Counted from the stretch's first letter, positions 1 through 9,256 are shown. The stretch is DNA of 64,000 bases from Mitsuaria sp. WAJ17 (GCF_014174515.1 NZ_JACJUG010000004.1:1-64000), one strand, 5' to 3'. Made by a program: numbers and translations. Notes: generated by a model not told the origin, from the sequence alone.

Positions 1-301
1 TGCGGGCACGTGCCGCGCCGGCCGGAGCCTTCGATGCAGCGGCAGCGGCGGGCCCGCCGGCCATGGGGGCAGAAGTTGCCTGCTGGGCGTGCTGAGTCTG
101 CAGCCATTCGTCGTAGGCCGCGCGCCGGACGGGGTCCGAGAGCACGTCGTAGGCCTCGGTGATGGCTGCCGCGCGCGCGGCGGCCTCCGGATCATCGGGG
201 CGGCGATCCGGATGGAAGCGCTGAATCAGACTGCGGTAGGCCGCGCGCAGCACCTCGGGGCTGGCCCGGGCGCTGACTTCAAGGGTGTCGTAGTGGTTCA
301 C
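1..301 (-). CDS. J-domain (DnaJ-like) protein, truncated by window edge
   Basis: The visible 100 residues form an N-terminal J domain: a helix II region, the HPD tripeptide in FHPDRRPDDPEAA, and the helix III/IV stretch AYDVLSDPVRRAAYDEW, followed by an Ala/Pro-rich linker. J domains stimulate the ATPase of an Hsp70 partner. The start is a GTG at 301, five bases after the stop of the lipoprotein gene, so it is the last visible gene of a leftward three-gene operon. The C-terminal part lies outside the window, so the type of J protein (class A, B or C) cannot be told. Confidence 0.85.
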   Translation of the reverse strand, partial: MNHYDTLEVSARASPEVLRAAYRSLIQRFHPDRRPDDPEAAARAAAITEAYDVLSDPVRRAAYDEWLQTQHAQQATSAPMAGGPAAAAASKAPAGAARAR

Positions 302-306
302 GGCGC

Positions 307-663
307 TCAGTCCAGCCTGTCAAAGCTCGTCCGGCCGCCATCTCGCTCGGCCAGGACGAAGCGCCGGGGCTCCACGGAAAGAATGTCGTTGGCATCGTGC
401 GTCACCCGGCCATGGGCATCGCGGAGGGTCCAGACCAGGCGCTGCCCCTCCAGTCGCCAGACGCCGTACTGGAGCACGGCGTCCTCGCGGCTGCGGATCT
501 CCCATTCGCCGTTGTCACGCATCAGCAGCGGCGTGCTCAGGCGCGAGGACTTCCAGCGACCCACGAACTGCGAGGGCTCCAGCTTCTTCTGGCAAGCAGT
601 GAGAGACGTGCCGGCCAAGCCTGCCATCATCAGGCCCCCGAGCATGCGGACGCGCAGCCTCAT
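307..663 (-). CDS. small lipoprotein, unknown function
   Basis: This 118-residue protein starts with a signal peptide and a lipobox-like LTAC sequence (cysteine about residue 24), so it is probably an envelope-anchored lipoprotein. The rest is a compact beta-rich domain with several Trp residues (GRWKSSRL, WEIRSREDAVLQYGVWRLEG), reminiscent of small lipocalin-like folds, but no family is recognised. Its ATG overlaps the stop of the upstream J-like membrane protein by four bases (ATGA), and a J-domain gene follows five bases after its stop, so the three are translationally coupled. A role beside the two J-type proteins is inference only. Confidence 0.7.
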   Translation of the reverse strand: MRLRVRMLGGLMMAGLAGTSLTACQKKLEPSQFVGRWKSSRLSTPLLMRDNGEWEIRSREDAVLQYGVWRLEGQRLVWTLRDAHGRVTHDANDILSVEPRRFVLAERDGGRTSFDRLD

Positions 664-1568
664 TCGTCCCTCATCCGTTCCTTCAATTGGCGCAGGCGCA
701 GCTGCAGGCGCTTGCGGTCCGCGTCGTTGTTGGTCAAGGAGATCTCCAGCGCAACTTGCTCGGCCTCGAGCTTGAGGCGCTGCTGCTCTTCGCGGGCCGC
801 CTCCATGGCGGCCTGCACGTTGCGGGAGGCCTCCTCGCCTCGGCGCCGGGATTCCTCCTCCCAGCGACGCTGTTCTTCCTCGACGCGACGGTTCTCGGTG
901 GCGGCCTGGCGCTCGGCGTTCTCCTTGCGGCGGCGCTCGGCCTCCATGAGCTCCATCTCGGCCCGGTTGGCCGGCCTCACGCCATAGGTCTGGTAGTAGT
1001 CCTGCAGCATGGCCTGTTCCGCGGCGCGGCGCTCCTGGGCTTCGCGCAGCTCGATCTGATCGCGCGCGCTCTTGGTCGCGCAGCGGGAGACGCCCACCAC
1101 CACGCCCAGCACCACCAGCAGCAGCACCGCGGAGCTCACCAGGCGGCGCAGGGCCGGCGACCAGTCGCTGAACAGACCGTCGCCACGCAGGCCGGACGGG
1201 GCGATGTCGGCCCGCGCCATCAGGGCGTCGGCCCGCAAGGCCAGGGCGTCGGCCCGCAGGCCCAGGGCATCGGCGCGGGCGCCGGAAACCGAAGCGGTGG
1301 TGGCCAGGGCTCCGCTGTACGGCACGGCAGCGGCGGCCTTGGCGGCGGCGTCCAGGTCAGCGTCGTAGCCGGCGCGCGAGATCGGGTCGTTGAGCGTGGT
1401 AAACGCCACGCGCAGCAGCTGCACGCGGTCGTTGAACTCCTGGGCCGAGAGGGTCGCACGCTGCGCCTCCAGGGCCTCCAGCTCCAGGCGGTAGCCCGTG
1501 CGCACCTCGGTCTGGGTGGCCTGCGGCCGCACGCCCAGCAACTCGTACAGATTCCTGTTGTCCTTCAT
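660..1568 (-). CDS. membrane protein with degenerate J domain, heptad repeats and coiled coil
   Basis: This 302-residue protein has four parts. Residues 5-72 look like a J domain (NLYELLGVRPQAT at the start, LNDPISRAGYDADL at the end) but have no HPD tripeptide between helices II and III, so stimulation of Hsp70 is doubtful. Residues 98-121 are a RADALxL-type 7-residue tandem repeat. Residues 143-161 form one membrane helix. The remainder, rich in Glu, Arg and Gln, is predicted coiled coil to the C-terminus. It is the first gene of the lipoprotein/J-domain operon. It may be a scaffold that kept the J fold but lost the catalytic motif. Confidence 0.7.
   Translation of the reverse strand: MKDNRNLYELLGVRPQATQTEVRTGYRLELEALEAQRATLSAQEFNDRVQLLRVAFTTLNDPISRAGYDADLDAAAKAAAAVPYSGALATTASVSGARADALGLRADALALRADALMARADIAPSGLRGDGLFSDWSPALRRLVSSAVLLLVVLGVVVGVSRCATKSARDQIELREAQERRAAEQAMLQDYYQTYGVRPANRAEMELMEAERRRKENAERQAATENRRVEEEQRRWEEESRRRGEEASRNVQAAMEAAREEQQRLKLEAEQVALEISLTNNDADRKRLQLRLRQLKERMRDE
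1200..1277 (-). repeat. 21-bp coding minisatellite (RADAL repeats)
   Basis: About three and a half 21-bp units, each containing CAGGGCGTCGGCCCGC or a close variant on the plus strand. They encode the 7-residue RADALxL repeats at residues 98-121 of the J-like membrane protein. The units differ by one to a few bases, so copy number could change by slippage without shifting the frame. Confidence 0.7.
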
Positions 1569-1781
1569 TCCCTACCCCATTGACACCGTCCGGCACGGCT
1601 TCGTCGTCCCCGCACGCCAAGATGGCCGGCCCTCGACAGCGGCGCGGCGGGTCGGGGGCAAGTTTAGCGAGGAGCGGGCGCCGTTCGCGACGGCCGGCGC
1701 ACTTTCTGTCGAAGTGGGCCCCTCCATGCTCGGGGTTTTCCACGACGAGGCCACACGGAGGCGCGCTGGCCGCCCGGGTCT

Positions 1782-2561
1782 TCAAGAGCCCGCCCCGCTG
1801 CCGACCTCCAACTGGCGCAGGCCCTCATCCACCGCGTCCAGCCAGCGCCGGTCCAGGTCGCGCTGGCACATCAGGTGCCGGGTGGGCGACTCCGCCATGC
1901 CCGGCAGCACCACCACCTCCAGCGCGCGCCCCGCGGCCCCCAGGTCCTTGAGCAGGTGCTCGGCCTCGTCCTGGTCGGTAAACATGAAATCCGCATGGCC
2001 CCGCACCAGCATGTGCACCTGGCGTGCAGGCGGTGCACTGACGCGGCGCACGCCGCCCGTGCGCTGGCGCAGCCAGGCGTCGAGCTGTGGCCCGTAGGAA
2101 GCGCCATCGGTCAGCAGCAGGCGCAGGCTGCTGTCCTCCACCAGGGCCTGAGCCGAGGGAAAGCGGCGCATGAGCGGCGCCGCCGCGCGGGTGCTCAGGA
2201 AGACCGAGGGCGACTCGCGATAGATCGGGCTGGAGAACCAGGCGGCGGCCTCCCGCTCCGGTGTCTTGAACACGCCGACCAGGCAGATGGGCGCGGCGCC
2301 ATGGAGGATGTCCAGCAGAGAACGCTTCAACGGCGCCATCAGCAAGGGCGGCATGGGAAGCTCAGGGGGCCAGACCTTGCGCAACCGCTCCACCAGGGTC
2401 CCGGCCGCACGGCCCTGGGCGTCGGCGTACATCATGGGCGGGATGTCGAAGTAGTGCAGCTCGCGCGGCGTCTGGGCCAGGACGGATGAGGACATGCCCA
2501 GGCCGGCGACCAGCATCGGGATCGAGGCAAGGAGGCGGTTCACGGCGCGCGGGAAAGGCAT
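1782..2561 (-). CDS. periplasmic solute-binding protein (type 3 PBP-like)
   Basis: About 259 residues. The start at 2561 puts a classical signal peptide first (MPFPRAVNRLLASIPMLVAG... ending VLAQ); the open frame extends further upstream but that would bury the signal. The mature part follows the pattern of family 3 solute-binding proteins: an early FDIPPMMYADAQGRAAGTLVE segment like ligand-domain strand 1, a central hinge with FLSTRAAAP, and a late DFMFTDQDEA segment. No permease or ATPase gene is adjacent, so the ligand is unknown and it may be an orphan sensor or uptake component. It is encoded downstream of lpdA behind a hairpin, probably as its own unit. Confidence 0.65.
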   Translation of the reverse strand: MPFPRAVNRLLASIPMLVAGLGMSSSVLAQTPRELHYFDIPPMMYADAQGRAAGTLVERLRKVWPPELPMPPLLMAPLKRSLLDILHGAAPICLVGVFKTPEREAAAWFSSPIYRESPSVFLSTRAAAPLMRRFPSAQALVEDSSLRLLLTDGASYGPQLDAWLRQRTGGVRRVSAPPARQVHMLVRGHADFMFTDQDEAEHLLKDLGAAGRALEVVVLPGMAESPTRHLMCQRDLDRRWLDAVDEGLRQLEVGSGAGS

Positions 2562-2630
2562 CGAAGCGTCCAGTGTGCGCCCGGTCCTGCGTTTTGACAG
2601 TCCCATGAATCGGGGCACGCCATGGACCAA

Positions 2631-2660
2631 TAGGCCCGGACCGTTGCCAGACCGGGCCTA
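2631..2660 (-). terminator. hairpin after lpdA
   Basis: A perfect 9-bp inverted repeat (TAGGCCCGG at 2631-2639, CCGGGCCTA at 2652-2660) with a 12-base loop, 21 bases past the lpdA stop. The following T tract is weak on the minus strand, so termination efficiency is uncertain. Confidence 0.5.
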
Positions 2661-2680
2661 CGTCCCTTCAGCGCCGCGGC

Positions 2681-4477
2681 TTACTTGCGCGCGGGCGGCA
2701 CGTCCGTGCAACTGCCATGCGCCACCTCGGCGGCCATGCCGATGCTCTCGCCCAGCGTGGGGTGGGGGTGGATGGTCTTGCCGATGTCAACGGCGTCGGC
2801 GCCCATCTCGATGGCCAGGGCGATCTCGCCGATCATGTCGCCGGCATGCGTGCCCACGATGCCGCCGCCGACGATGCGATGGGTCTCCTCATCGAAGAGC
2901 AGCTTGGTGAAGCCCTCGTCGCGGCCATTGGCGATGGCACGGCCCGAGGCAGCCCAGGGGAACAAGCCCTTCTTGACCTTCAGCCCTTGAGCCTTGGCCT
3001 GCTCCTCGGTGAGGCCCACCCAGGCCACTTCCGGGTCGGTATAGGCCACGCTGGGGATCACACGGGCGTCGAACTGGCTCTTCGCAAGCGCAGCGTCGCC
3101 CAGCAGCTCGCCGGCGATGACCTCGGCCGCCACATGCGCCTCGTGCACCGCCTTGTGGGCCAGCATGGGCTGGCCGACGATGTCGCCGATGGCGAAGATG
3201 TTGGGCACATTGGTGCGCATCTGCACGTCAACTGGGACGAAGCCGCGGTCGTTCACGGCAACGCCGGCCTTGTCGGCGGCGATCTTCTTGCCATTGGGCG
3301 TGCGGCCCACGGCCTGCAGCACGAGATCGTAGACGCCCTCACTCTTGCTGCCGTCCAGGCCCTCAAACTGCACCTTGATGCCATCGGGCGTGGCCTCGGC
3401 CCCGACGGTCTTGGTCTTCAACATGATCTTGTCGAAGCGGGGTTTGTTCATCTTCTCCCAGACCTTGACCAGGTCGCGGTCCGCGCCCTGCATCAGGCCG
3501 TCCATCATCTCGACCACATCGAGGCGTGCGCCCAGGGTCGAGTAGACGGTGCCCATCTCCAGGCCGATGATGCCGCCGCCGATGATCAGCATCTTTTTGG
3601 GCGTGCCCTGGAGCTGCAGCGCGCCGGTGGAATCGACGATGCGATCGTCCTGCGGCAGGAAGGGCAGGCGCACGGCGGCAGAGCCGGCGGCGATGATGGC
3701 CTTCTTGAAACGCACCACCTTGCTCGTGCCCGTCTTGTCCTGGGCCGTGCCGGTGGTCTCTTCCACGCTCAGGTGGTAGGGGTCGATGAAGCTGCCGTAG
3801 CCGCGCACGACCGTCACCTTGCGCATCTTGGCCATCTGCGCGAGGCCGCCGGTCAGCTTGCCGATGACCTTTTCCTTGTGGCCGCGCAGCTTGTCGATGT
3901 TCACGGTGGGCGCGCCGAAGTCCACGCCCAGGTCGGCCATGTGGCTGACTTCGTCCATCACGGCGGCCACGTGCAGCAGGGCCTTGGAGGGGATGCAGCC
4001 CACGTTGAGGCAGACGCCGCCCAGCGTGGCATAGCGCTCGACGAGCACGACCTTGAGCCCGAGGTCGGCGGCGCGGAAGGCGGCCGAATAGCCGCCGGGG
4101 CCACCGCCCAGCACGAGCACGTCGGCTTCGATGTCGGCGGCGCCGCTGTAGCTGCCCGCAGGCAGGGGCGCGGCAGGTGCCGCGGCAACAGGGGCCGGAG
4201 CCGGTGCTGCAGCAGGCGCTGGCGCCGGGGCCGGGGCGGCCTCGCTGTCCAGCGTCAGGATCACGGTGCCCTGGTTGACCTTGTCACCCAGGCTGACCTT
4301 GAGTTCCTTGACCACGCCGGCGTGCGTCGATGGGATCTCCATCGAGGCCTTGTCGCTCTCGACGGTGAGCAGGCTCTGGTCCACCTTCACCGAGTCGCCG
4401 GCCTTCACCAGCAGCTCGATGATGGCCACGTCCTTGAAGTCGCCGATGTCCGGGACCTTCACTTCTAGCAATGCCAT
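2681..4477 (-). CDS. lpdA: dihydrolipoyl dehydrogenase with N-terminal lipoyl domain (PDH E3)
   Basis: E3 subunit of pyruvate dehydrogenase: it reoxidises dihydrolipoamide with FAD and passes electrons to NAD+. The start at 4477 gives [14 protein letters not shown] and a good GGAG ribosome site. Residues 1-75 are a lipoyl domain with the modified lysine in ESDKASME (Lys43); an Ala/Pro linker follows; then FAD-binding [11 protein letters not shown], the redox pair in [14 protein letters not shown], the NAD fold [10 protein letters not shown], and the C-terminal HPHPTLGES active-site histidine. An E3 with its own lipoyl domain (598 residues instead of about 470) is typical of betaproteobacterial PDH clusters. 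It lies 132 bp downstream of aceF, separated by a palindrome-rich spacer. Confidence 0.97.
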   Translation of the reverse strand: MALLEVKVPDIGDFKDVAIIELLVKAGDSVKVDQSLLTVESDKASMEIPSTHAGVVKELKVSLGDKVNQGTVILTLDSEAAPAPAPAPAAAPAPAPVAAAPAAPLPAGSYSGAADIEADVLVLGGGPGGYSAAFRAADLGLKVVLVERYATLGGVCLNVGCIPSKALLHVAAVMDEVSHMADLGVDFGAPTVNIDKLRGHKEKVIGKLTGGLAQMAKMRKVTVVRGYGSFIDPYHLSVEETTGTAQDKTGTSKVVRFKKAIIAAGSAAVRLPFLPQDDRIVDSTGALQLQGTPKKMLIIGGGIIGLEMGTVYSTLGARLDVVEMMDGLMQGADRDLVKVWEKMNKPRFDKIMLKTKTVGAEATPDGIKVQFEGLDGSKSEGVYDLVLQAVGRTPNGKKIAADKAGVAVNDRGFVPVDVQMRTNVPNIFAIGDIVGQPMLAHKAVHEAHVAAEVIAGELLGDAALAKSQFDARVIPSVAYTDPEVAWVGLTEEQAKAQGLKVKKGLFPWAASGRAIANGRDEGFTKLLFDEETHRIVGGGIVGTHAGDMIGEIALAIEMGADAVDIGKTIHPHPTLGESIGMAAEVAHGSCTDVPPARK

Positions 4478-4546
4478 GTCTGTCTCCATGTCCTCAAGGC
4501 GCGCCGATGATGGCACGGCCAGGATGATCAAGCGACGCGCGCGGAT

Positions 4547-4599
4547 CCGGCTTCGCCGGGCCATCGCGCGTGCCCCCTCGAGGGGGCGCGCGAAGCGCG
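4547..4599. repeat. triple-palindrome intergenic element between aceF and lpdA
   Basis: Three adjacent hairpins: CCGG-CTTCG-CCGG (4547-4559), CCCCCTCGAGGGGG (4573-4586) and CGCGC-GAA-GCGCG (4587-4599). The block resembles dispersed palindromic elements found between genes of Burkholderiales, which is family knowledge rather than something shown here. It sits inside the PDH operon and could lower or process the lpdA part of the transcript. Confidence 0.55.
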
Positions 4600-4609
4600 T
4601 AGGGGGTGG

Positions 4610-6268
4610 TTAAAGAGCGATGCGGCGGAAGTCGGCGAGCAGGGACGCGAAGTACACGTTGAAGCGTGCCGCCGCGGCGCCATCGATCACGCGGTGATCC
4701 CAGCTCAGGCTCAGCGGCAGCATCAGGCGCGGCTGGAAGGCCTTGCCGTCCCACTTGGGCTCGATCTGGCTCTTGCAAACGCCCATGATGGCCACCTCGG
4801 GCGCATTGATGATGGGCGTGAAGTAGCGCCCGCCGATGCCGCCCAGCGAGGAGATGGTGAAGCAGCCGCCGCTCATGTCGGCCGGACCCAGCTTGCCGTC
4901 GCGGGCCTTCTTGGCCAGCTCGGCCATCTCCAGGCTGATCTGGACGATGCCCTTCTTGTCGGCATCCTTGATCACAGGCACCACCAGGCCATTGGGCGTG
5001 TCCGCCGCGAAGCCGATGTGGAAGTACTGCTTCATCACGAGCGTGTCGCCATCCAGGCTGGCGTTGAACTCGGGGAATTTCTTGAGCGCCGCCACGGCGG
5101 CCTTGATCATGAAGGCCAGCATGGTGACCTTGACGCCGCTCTTCTCGTTCTCCTTGTTCAGGAGCACGCGGAAGGCCTCGAGGTCGGTGATGTCGGCATC
5201 GTCGTGGTTGGTGACGTGCGGGATCACCACCCAATTGCGGTGCAGGTTGGCGCCCGAGATCTTCTTGATGCGGCCCATCTCCTTGCGCTCGACGGGGCCG
5301 AACTTGGCGAAGTCCACCTGCGGCCAGGCCAGCAGGCCGGGGAAGGCGCCGCCACCGCTGGCGGCACCGCCCGCAGGCGCGGCGGCCTTCTGAGCCGTGG
5401 TCTGCATCTGGCCGGCCATCACGGCCTTGACGAAGCCCTGCACATCGGACTCCAGCACGCGGCCCTTGGGGCCGCTGCCCTTGACCTCATCCAGCGGCAC
5501 ACCCAGCTCGCGGGCCAGCTTGCGGATGGTGGGCGAGGCATGCGGCAGGCGGCCCTTGGCGGCCGTAGGCTCGTGCGCGGGCAGTGCGGGCAACGAGGCG
5601 CTTGCGACTGCCGGCGCTGCGGCGGCCTGGGCCGGTGCGGGTGCTGCGACAGCAGGGGCGCTCGCCGCAGGTGCAGCGACTGCAACCGCTCCAGCCGCGG
5701 TCTGCACCACGGCCAGCAGCGTGCCCTTGGCAACCTTGTCGCCCAGCTTGACCTTCAGTTCCTTGATCACGCCGGCATGCGAGGACGGGATCTCCATCGA
5801 GGCCTTGTCACTCTCGACGGTGATCAGGCTCTGCTCGACGCGGATGGTGTCACCGGCCTTGACGAAGACCTCGATCACGCTGACCTCGTCGAAATCGCCG
5901 ATGTCCGGCACCACGACATCGACCAGGCCGCCGCCCGAAACAGGTGCGGCGGGTGCGGCGGGTGCGGCAGCAGGCGCAGGCGCAGCCACCGGCGCCGGTG
6001 CGGACGCCGCGGCGGCAGCCGTCCCGGCGCCCGCCCCCTCCACGATCAGCAGCAGGCTGCCCTCGTTGACCTTGTCGCCCACCGCGACCTTCACTTCCTT
6101 CACGACGCCGGCCTGGGTCGAGGGGATCTCCATCGAGGCCTTGTCGCTCTCGACGGTCACCAGGCTCTGGTCGATCTGGATCGTATCGCCCACCTTCACC
6201 AGCAGCTCGATCACTGCCACGTCCTTGAAGTCCCCGATGTCGGGCACCTTCACTTCAAGCATTGCCAT
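4610..6268 (-). CDS. aceF: pyruvate dehydrogenase E2, dihydrolipoamide acetyltransferase
   Basis: Core acetyltransferase of the PDH complex, 552 residues. Two lipoyl domains are visible, with modified lysines in [11 protein letters not shown] at Lys43 and Lys155, each followed by an Ala/Pro-rich swinging linker. A peripheral-subunit-binding domain follows at about 244-286 (ASPTIRKLARELGVPL ... GSGPKGRVLESDV). The C-terminal catalytic domain has SLSWDHRVIDGA with the active His and Asp near residue 525. The gene begins 41 bp after aceE with a GGAGAC ribosome site, so they form one operon. Two lipoyl domains is within the usual range of one to three for bacterial E2. Confidence 0.97.
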   Translation of the reverse strand: MAMLEVKVPDIGDFKDVAVIELLVKVGDTIQIDQSLVTVESDKASMEIPSTQAGVVKEVKVAVGDKVNEGSLLLIVEGAGAGTAAAAASAPAPVAAPAPAAAPAAPAAPVSGGGLVDVVVPDIGDFDEVSVIEVFVKAGDTIRVEQSLITVESDKASMEIPSSHAGVIKELKVKLGDKVAKGTLLAVVQTAAGAVAVAAPAASAPAVAAPAPAQAAAAPAVASASLPALPAHEPTAAKGRLPHASPTIRKLARELGVPLDEVKGSGPKGRVLESDVQGFVKAVMAGQMQTTAQKAAAPAGGAASGGGAFPGLLAWPQVDFAKFGPVERKEMGRIKKISGANLHRNWVVIPHVTNHDDADITDLEAFRVLLNKENEKSGVKVTMLAFMIKAAVAALKKFPEFNASLDGDTLVMKQYFHIGFAADTPNGLVVPVIKDADKKGIVQISLEMAELAKKARDGKLGPADMSGGCFTISSLGGIGGRYFTPIINAPEVAIMGVCKSQIEPKWDGKAFQPRLMLPLSLSWDHRVIDGAAAARFNVYFASLLADFRRIAL

Positions 6269-6309
6269 GCGGATGTCTCCGTTGAATTCGTTGAGCTACG
6301 CGGACGGGC

Positions 6310-9021
6310 TCAGGCGTACAGGGGATTGATCTTGTCGGCCTTGATGCCGTACTTCGCGATCGCCTCGGCCACCTTGGCGACGGGCAGCCTGCCCTCGTCG
6401 GCCAGGCTCTTGAGCGCGGCCACGACGATGTAGTGGCGGTTGATCTCGAAGTGCTCACGCAGCTTGGTGCGGAAGTCCGAGCGGCCGAAGCCGTCGGTGC
6501 CCAGCACCTTGTAGGAGCGACCAGCCGGCACATAGGCGCGGATCTGCTCAGCGTAATTCTTCATGTAGTCGGTCGAGGCGATCACCGGGCCGCTGGTGCT
6601 GCTCAGCTGCTGGGTGACGTAGGCCGCGCGCGGCGCCTCAGTCGGGTGCAGCAGGTTCCAGCGCTCGGCGTCCTGGCCGTCGCGGGCCAGCTCGTTGAAG
6701 CTGGGGCAGGACCAGACATGCGCGCCAACGCCCCAGTCCTGCTCCAGCAGCGCCTTGGCGGCCATGGACTCGCGCAGGATGGTGCCCGAGCCCAGCAGGT
6801 TGACCTGCAGCGCGCTGCCCTCCTTGGCCGGATCCAGCAGGTACATGCCCTTGAGGATCTGCGCCTCGGTGCCGGCCTTGAGGCCCGGCATGGCGTAGTT
6901 CTCGTTGAGCAGGGTGATGTAGAAGAACACGTTCTCCTGGTTCTCCACCATGCGCTTGAGGCCGTTGTGCATGATCACGGCGACCTCATGGGCGAAGGTC
7001 GGGTCGTAGGAGACGCAGTTGGGGATGGTGCCAGCCAGGATGTGACTGTGGCCGTCCTCGTGCTGCAGGCCCTCGCCATTGAGCGTGGTCCGGCCCGAGG
7101 TGCCGCCCAGCAGGAAGCCGCGAGCCTGCATGTCGCCGGCCGCCCAGGCCAGGTCGCCAATGCGCTGGAAGCCGAACATCGAGTAGTAGACGTAGAACGG
7201 GATCATCACCCGGTTGTTCGTCGAGTAGCTCGTGGCGGCCGCGATCCACGAGGCCATGCCGCCGGCCTCGTTGATGCCTTCCTGCAGGATCTGGCCGGCC
7301 TTGTCCTCGCGGTAGTACATCACCTGGTCCTTGTCGACCGGGGTGTAGAGCTGGCCCTTGGGGTTGTAGATGCCGATCTGGCGGAACAGGCCTTCCATGC
7401 CGAAGGTGCGGGCCTCGTCAACGAGGATGGGCACCACGCGCGGACCCAGTTCCTTGTCGCGCAGCAGCTGGGTCAGGAAGCGGACGTAGGCCTGGGTCGT
7501 CGAGATCTCGCGGCCTTCCGCGGTGGGCTCCAGCACGGCCTTGAAGGTATCCAGCGACGGCGTCACGAAGCTCTCGTCGGCCTTCACGCGCCGCTTGGGC
7601 AGGTAGCCGCCCAGGGCCTGACGGCGCTCGTGCAGGTAGCGCATTTCCGGCGTGTCATCGGCCGGCTTGTAGTAGGGCAGCTTGGGCAGCTCGCTGTCGG
7701 GCACGGGGATGCCGAAGCGGTCGCGGATGTACTTGATGTCCTCGTCCGTCAGCTTCTTGGTCTGGTGGACGGTGTTCTTGCCCTCACCAGCCTTGCCCAT
7801 GCCATAGCCCTTGACGGTCTTGACCAGCAGCACCGTGGGCTGGCCCGTGCCGTTGTTGTGGGCGGCGTGGAAGGCGGCGTAGACCTTCTCGGGCTGGTGG
7901 CCACCGCGGCGCAGCTCGAAGATTTCCTCGTCGCTCATGTGCTCGACGAGCTTGGCGGTCTCGGGGTACTTGCCGAAGAAGTGCTTGCGGACGTAGGCGC
8001 CGTCATTGGCCTTCATGGCCTGGTAGTCGCCGTCCAGCGTCTCCATCATCAGTTGCTTGAGCTTGCCGCTCTTGTCGCGCGCCAGCAGCTCGTCCCAGCC
8101 CTTGCCCCAGACCAGCTTGATCACGTTCCAGCCGCTGCCGCGGAACTCGCCTTCCAGCTCCTGGATGATCTTGCCATTGCCGCGCACCGGGCCGTCCAGG
8201 CGCTGCAGATTGCAGTTGATCACGAAGACCAGGTTGTCCAGGCCCTCGCGCGCGGCCAGGCCGATGGCGCCCAGGCTTTCCGGTTCGTCCATCTCGCCGT
8301 CGCCCATGAAGGCCCAGACCTTGCGATTGGCCGTGTCAGCGATGCCGCGGGCGTGCAGGTACTTCAGGAAACGGGCCTGGTAGATGGCCATCAGCGGGCC
8401 CAGGCCCATGGAGACCGTCGGGAACTGCCAGAAGTCCGGCATCAGCTTGGGGTGGGGATAGCTGGAGAGGCCCTTGCCATCGACTTCCTGGCGGAAGCTG
8501 TCCAACTGGGCCTCGCTCAAGCGGCCTTCCAGGAAGGCGCGGGCATAGATGCCGGGGGCGCTGTGGCCCTGGATGTAGAGCAGGTCACCGCCATGCTTCT
8601 CGCTTTCGGCGTGCCAGAAGTGGTTGAAGCCGGCGCCCAGCATGGAGGCCAGGGAGGCGAAAGAACCGATGTGGCCGCCCAGGTCCCCGCCGTCGGCCGG
8701 GTTCAGGCGGTTGGCCCGCACCACCATGGCCATGGCGTTCCAGCGCATGTAGGCGCGCAGGCGCTTCTCGATCTCGATATTGCCGGGGCAGCGCGCCTCC
8801 TGGTCAGCCGGGATGGTGTTGACGTAGGGCGTGGTGGCCGAGAAGGGCACGTCGATGCCGGCCTGGCGGGCATGATCGATCAGGGTGTTGAGCAGGAAGT
8901 GGGCCCGCTCGCTGCCTTCCTCGCCAATGACGGCGGACAGCGCGTCCAGCCATTCCTTGGTCTCGAGGGCGTCGGTGTCATGGGCGGCTGCGCCTGGGGT
9001 GGACTGGGGCTGCGCGGACAT
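6310..9021 (-). CDS. aceE: pyruvate dehydrogenase E1, homodimeric type
   Basis: Thiamine-diphosphate enzyme that decarboxylates pyruvate and acetylates the E2 lipoyl group. The start chosen at 9021 (MSAQPQSTPG) has an AAGGAGACAGC ribosome site; the frame stays open 44 codons further but without a suitable site. At 903 residues it has the usual length for AceE. Seen motifs: GGHIGSFAS and HSAPGIYARAF early, thiamine-binding GDGEMDEPES followed by NCNLQRLDGPVRGN, and GISTRTTLNGEG-like substrate loop residues (TSGRTTLNGEGLQHEDG). It is the first gene of the aceE-aceF-lpdA operon and is divergent from a histidine kinase gene. Confidence 0.97.
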   Translation of the reverse strand: MSAQPQSTPGAAAHDTDALETKEWLDALSAVIGEEGSERAHFLLNTLIDHARQAGIDVPFSATTPYVNTIPADQEARCPGNIEIEKRLRAYMRWNAMAMVVRANRLNPADGGDLGGHIGSFASLASMLGAGFNHFWHAESEKHGGDLLYIQGHSAPGIYARAFLEGRLSEAQLDSFRQEVDGKGLSSYPHPKLMPDFWQFPTVSMGLGPLMAIYQARFLKYLHARGIADTANRKVWAFMGDGEMDEPESLGAIGLAAREGLDNLVFVINCNLQRLDGPVRGNGKIIQELEGEFRGSGWNVIKLVWGKGWDELLARDKSGKLKQLMMETLDGDYQAMKANDGAYVRKHFFGKYPETAKLVEHMSDEEIFELRRGGHQPEKVYAAFHAAHNNGTGQPTVLLVKTVKGYGMGKAGEGKNTVHQTKKLTDEDIKYIRDRFGIPVPDSELPKLPYYKPADDTPEMRYLHERRQALGGYLPKRRVKADESFVTPSLDTFKAVLEPTAEGREISTTQAYVRFLTQLLRDKELGPRVVPILVDEARTFGMEGLFRQIGIYNPKGQLYTPVDKDQVMYYREDKAGQILQEGINEAGGMASWIAAATSYSTNNRVMIPFYVYYSMFGFQRIGDLAWAAGDMQARGFLLGGTSGRTTLNGEGLQHEDGHSHILAGTIPNCVSYDPTFAHEVAVIMHNGLKRMVENQENVFFYITLLNENYAMPGLKAGTEAQILKGMYLLDPAKEGSALQVNLLGSGTILRESMAAKALLEQDWGVGAHVWSCPSFNELARDGQDAERWNLLHPTEAPRAAYVTQQLSSTSGPVIASTDYMKNYAEQIRAYVPAGRSYKVLGTDGFGRSDFRTKLREHFEINRHYIVVAALKSLADEGRLPVAKVAEAIAKYGIKADKINPLYA

Positions 9022-9187
9022 GCTGTCTCCTTGCAATTCTCTGGTGTCGCGACGTGGATTCGCAGTGTTGATGCCTGGCTTCAAGCCCCAGCGGTTGCCG
9101 TCACAGACGCAGCAATCCCGGAGCCCGCCAATGTTCCGGCCGGAGTGTCGCACAGCCTGGTTAATTTTTCCAAATCGTGCGATAGCG

Positions 9188-9202
9188 TTTCACATAATGA
9201 AA
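9188..9202. promoter_or_regulatory. palindrome in the aceE / histidine-kinase divergent region
   Basis: TTTCA-CATAA-TGAAA, a 5-5-5 inverted repeat in the only AT-rich part of the 235-bp divergent intergenic region. It could be an operator controlling aceE, the kinase gene or both. No protein is assigned; the neighbouring response regulator is the nearest candidate. Confidence 0.35.
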
Positions 9203-9243
9203 TTCAGAGGGATTGCTCGCTGCCCTTGAGCTGGGCTGGGCGG

Positions 9244-9249
9244 GATAAT
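9244..9249 (+). promoter_or_regulatory. candidate -10 box of the kinase gene, near-leaderless
   Basis: GATAAT ends seven bases before the ATG at 9257 and no Shine-Dalgarno sequence is visible in between. If this is the -10 element, transcription would begin within a few bases of the start codon. Confidence 0.35.
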
Positions 9250-9256
9250 CCACCCC

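Noticed and set aside
2717..4468. A 583-codon plus-strand frame antisense to lpdA
   Set aside because: Mirror of the lpdA coding frame with His/Gly/Ala-rich composition; no domain seen.
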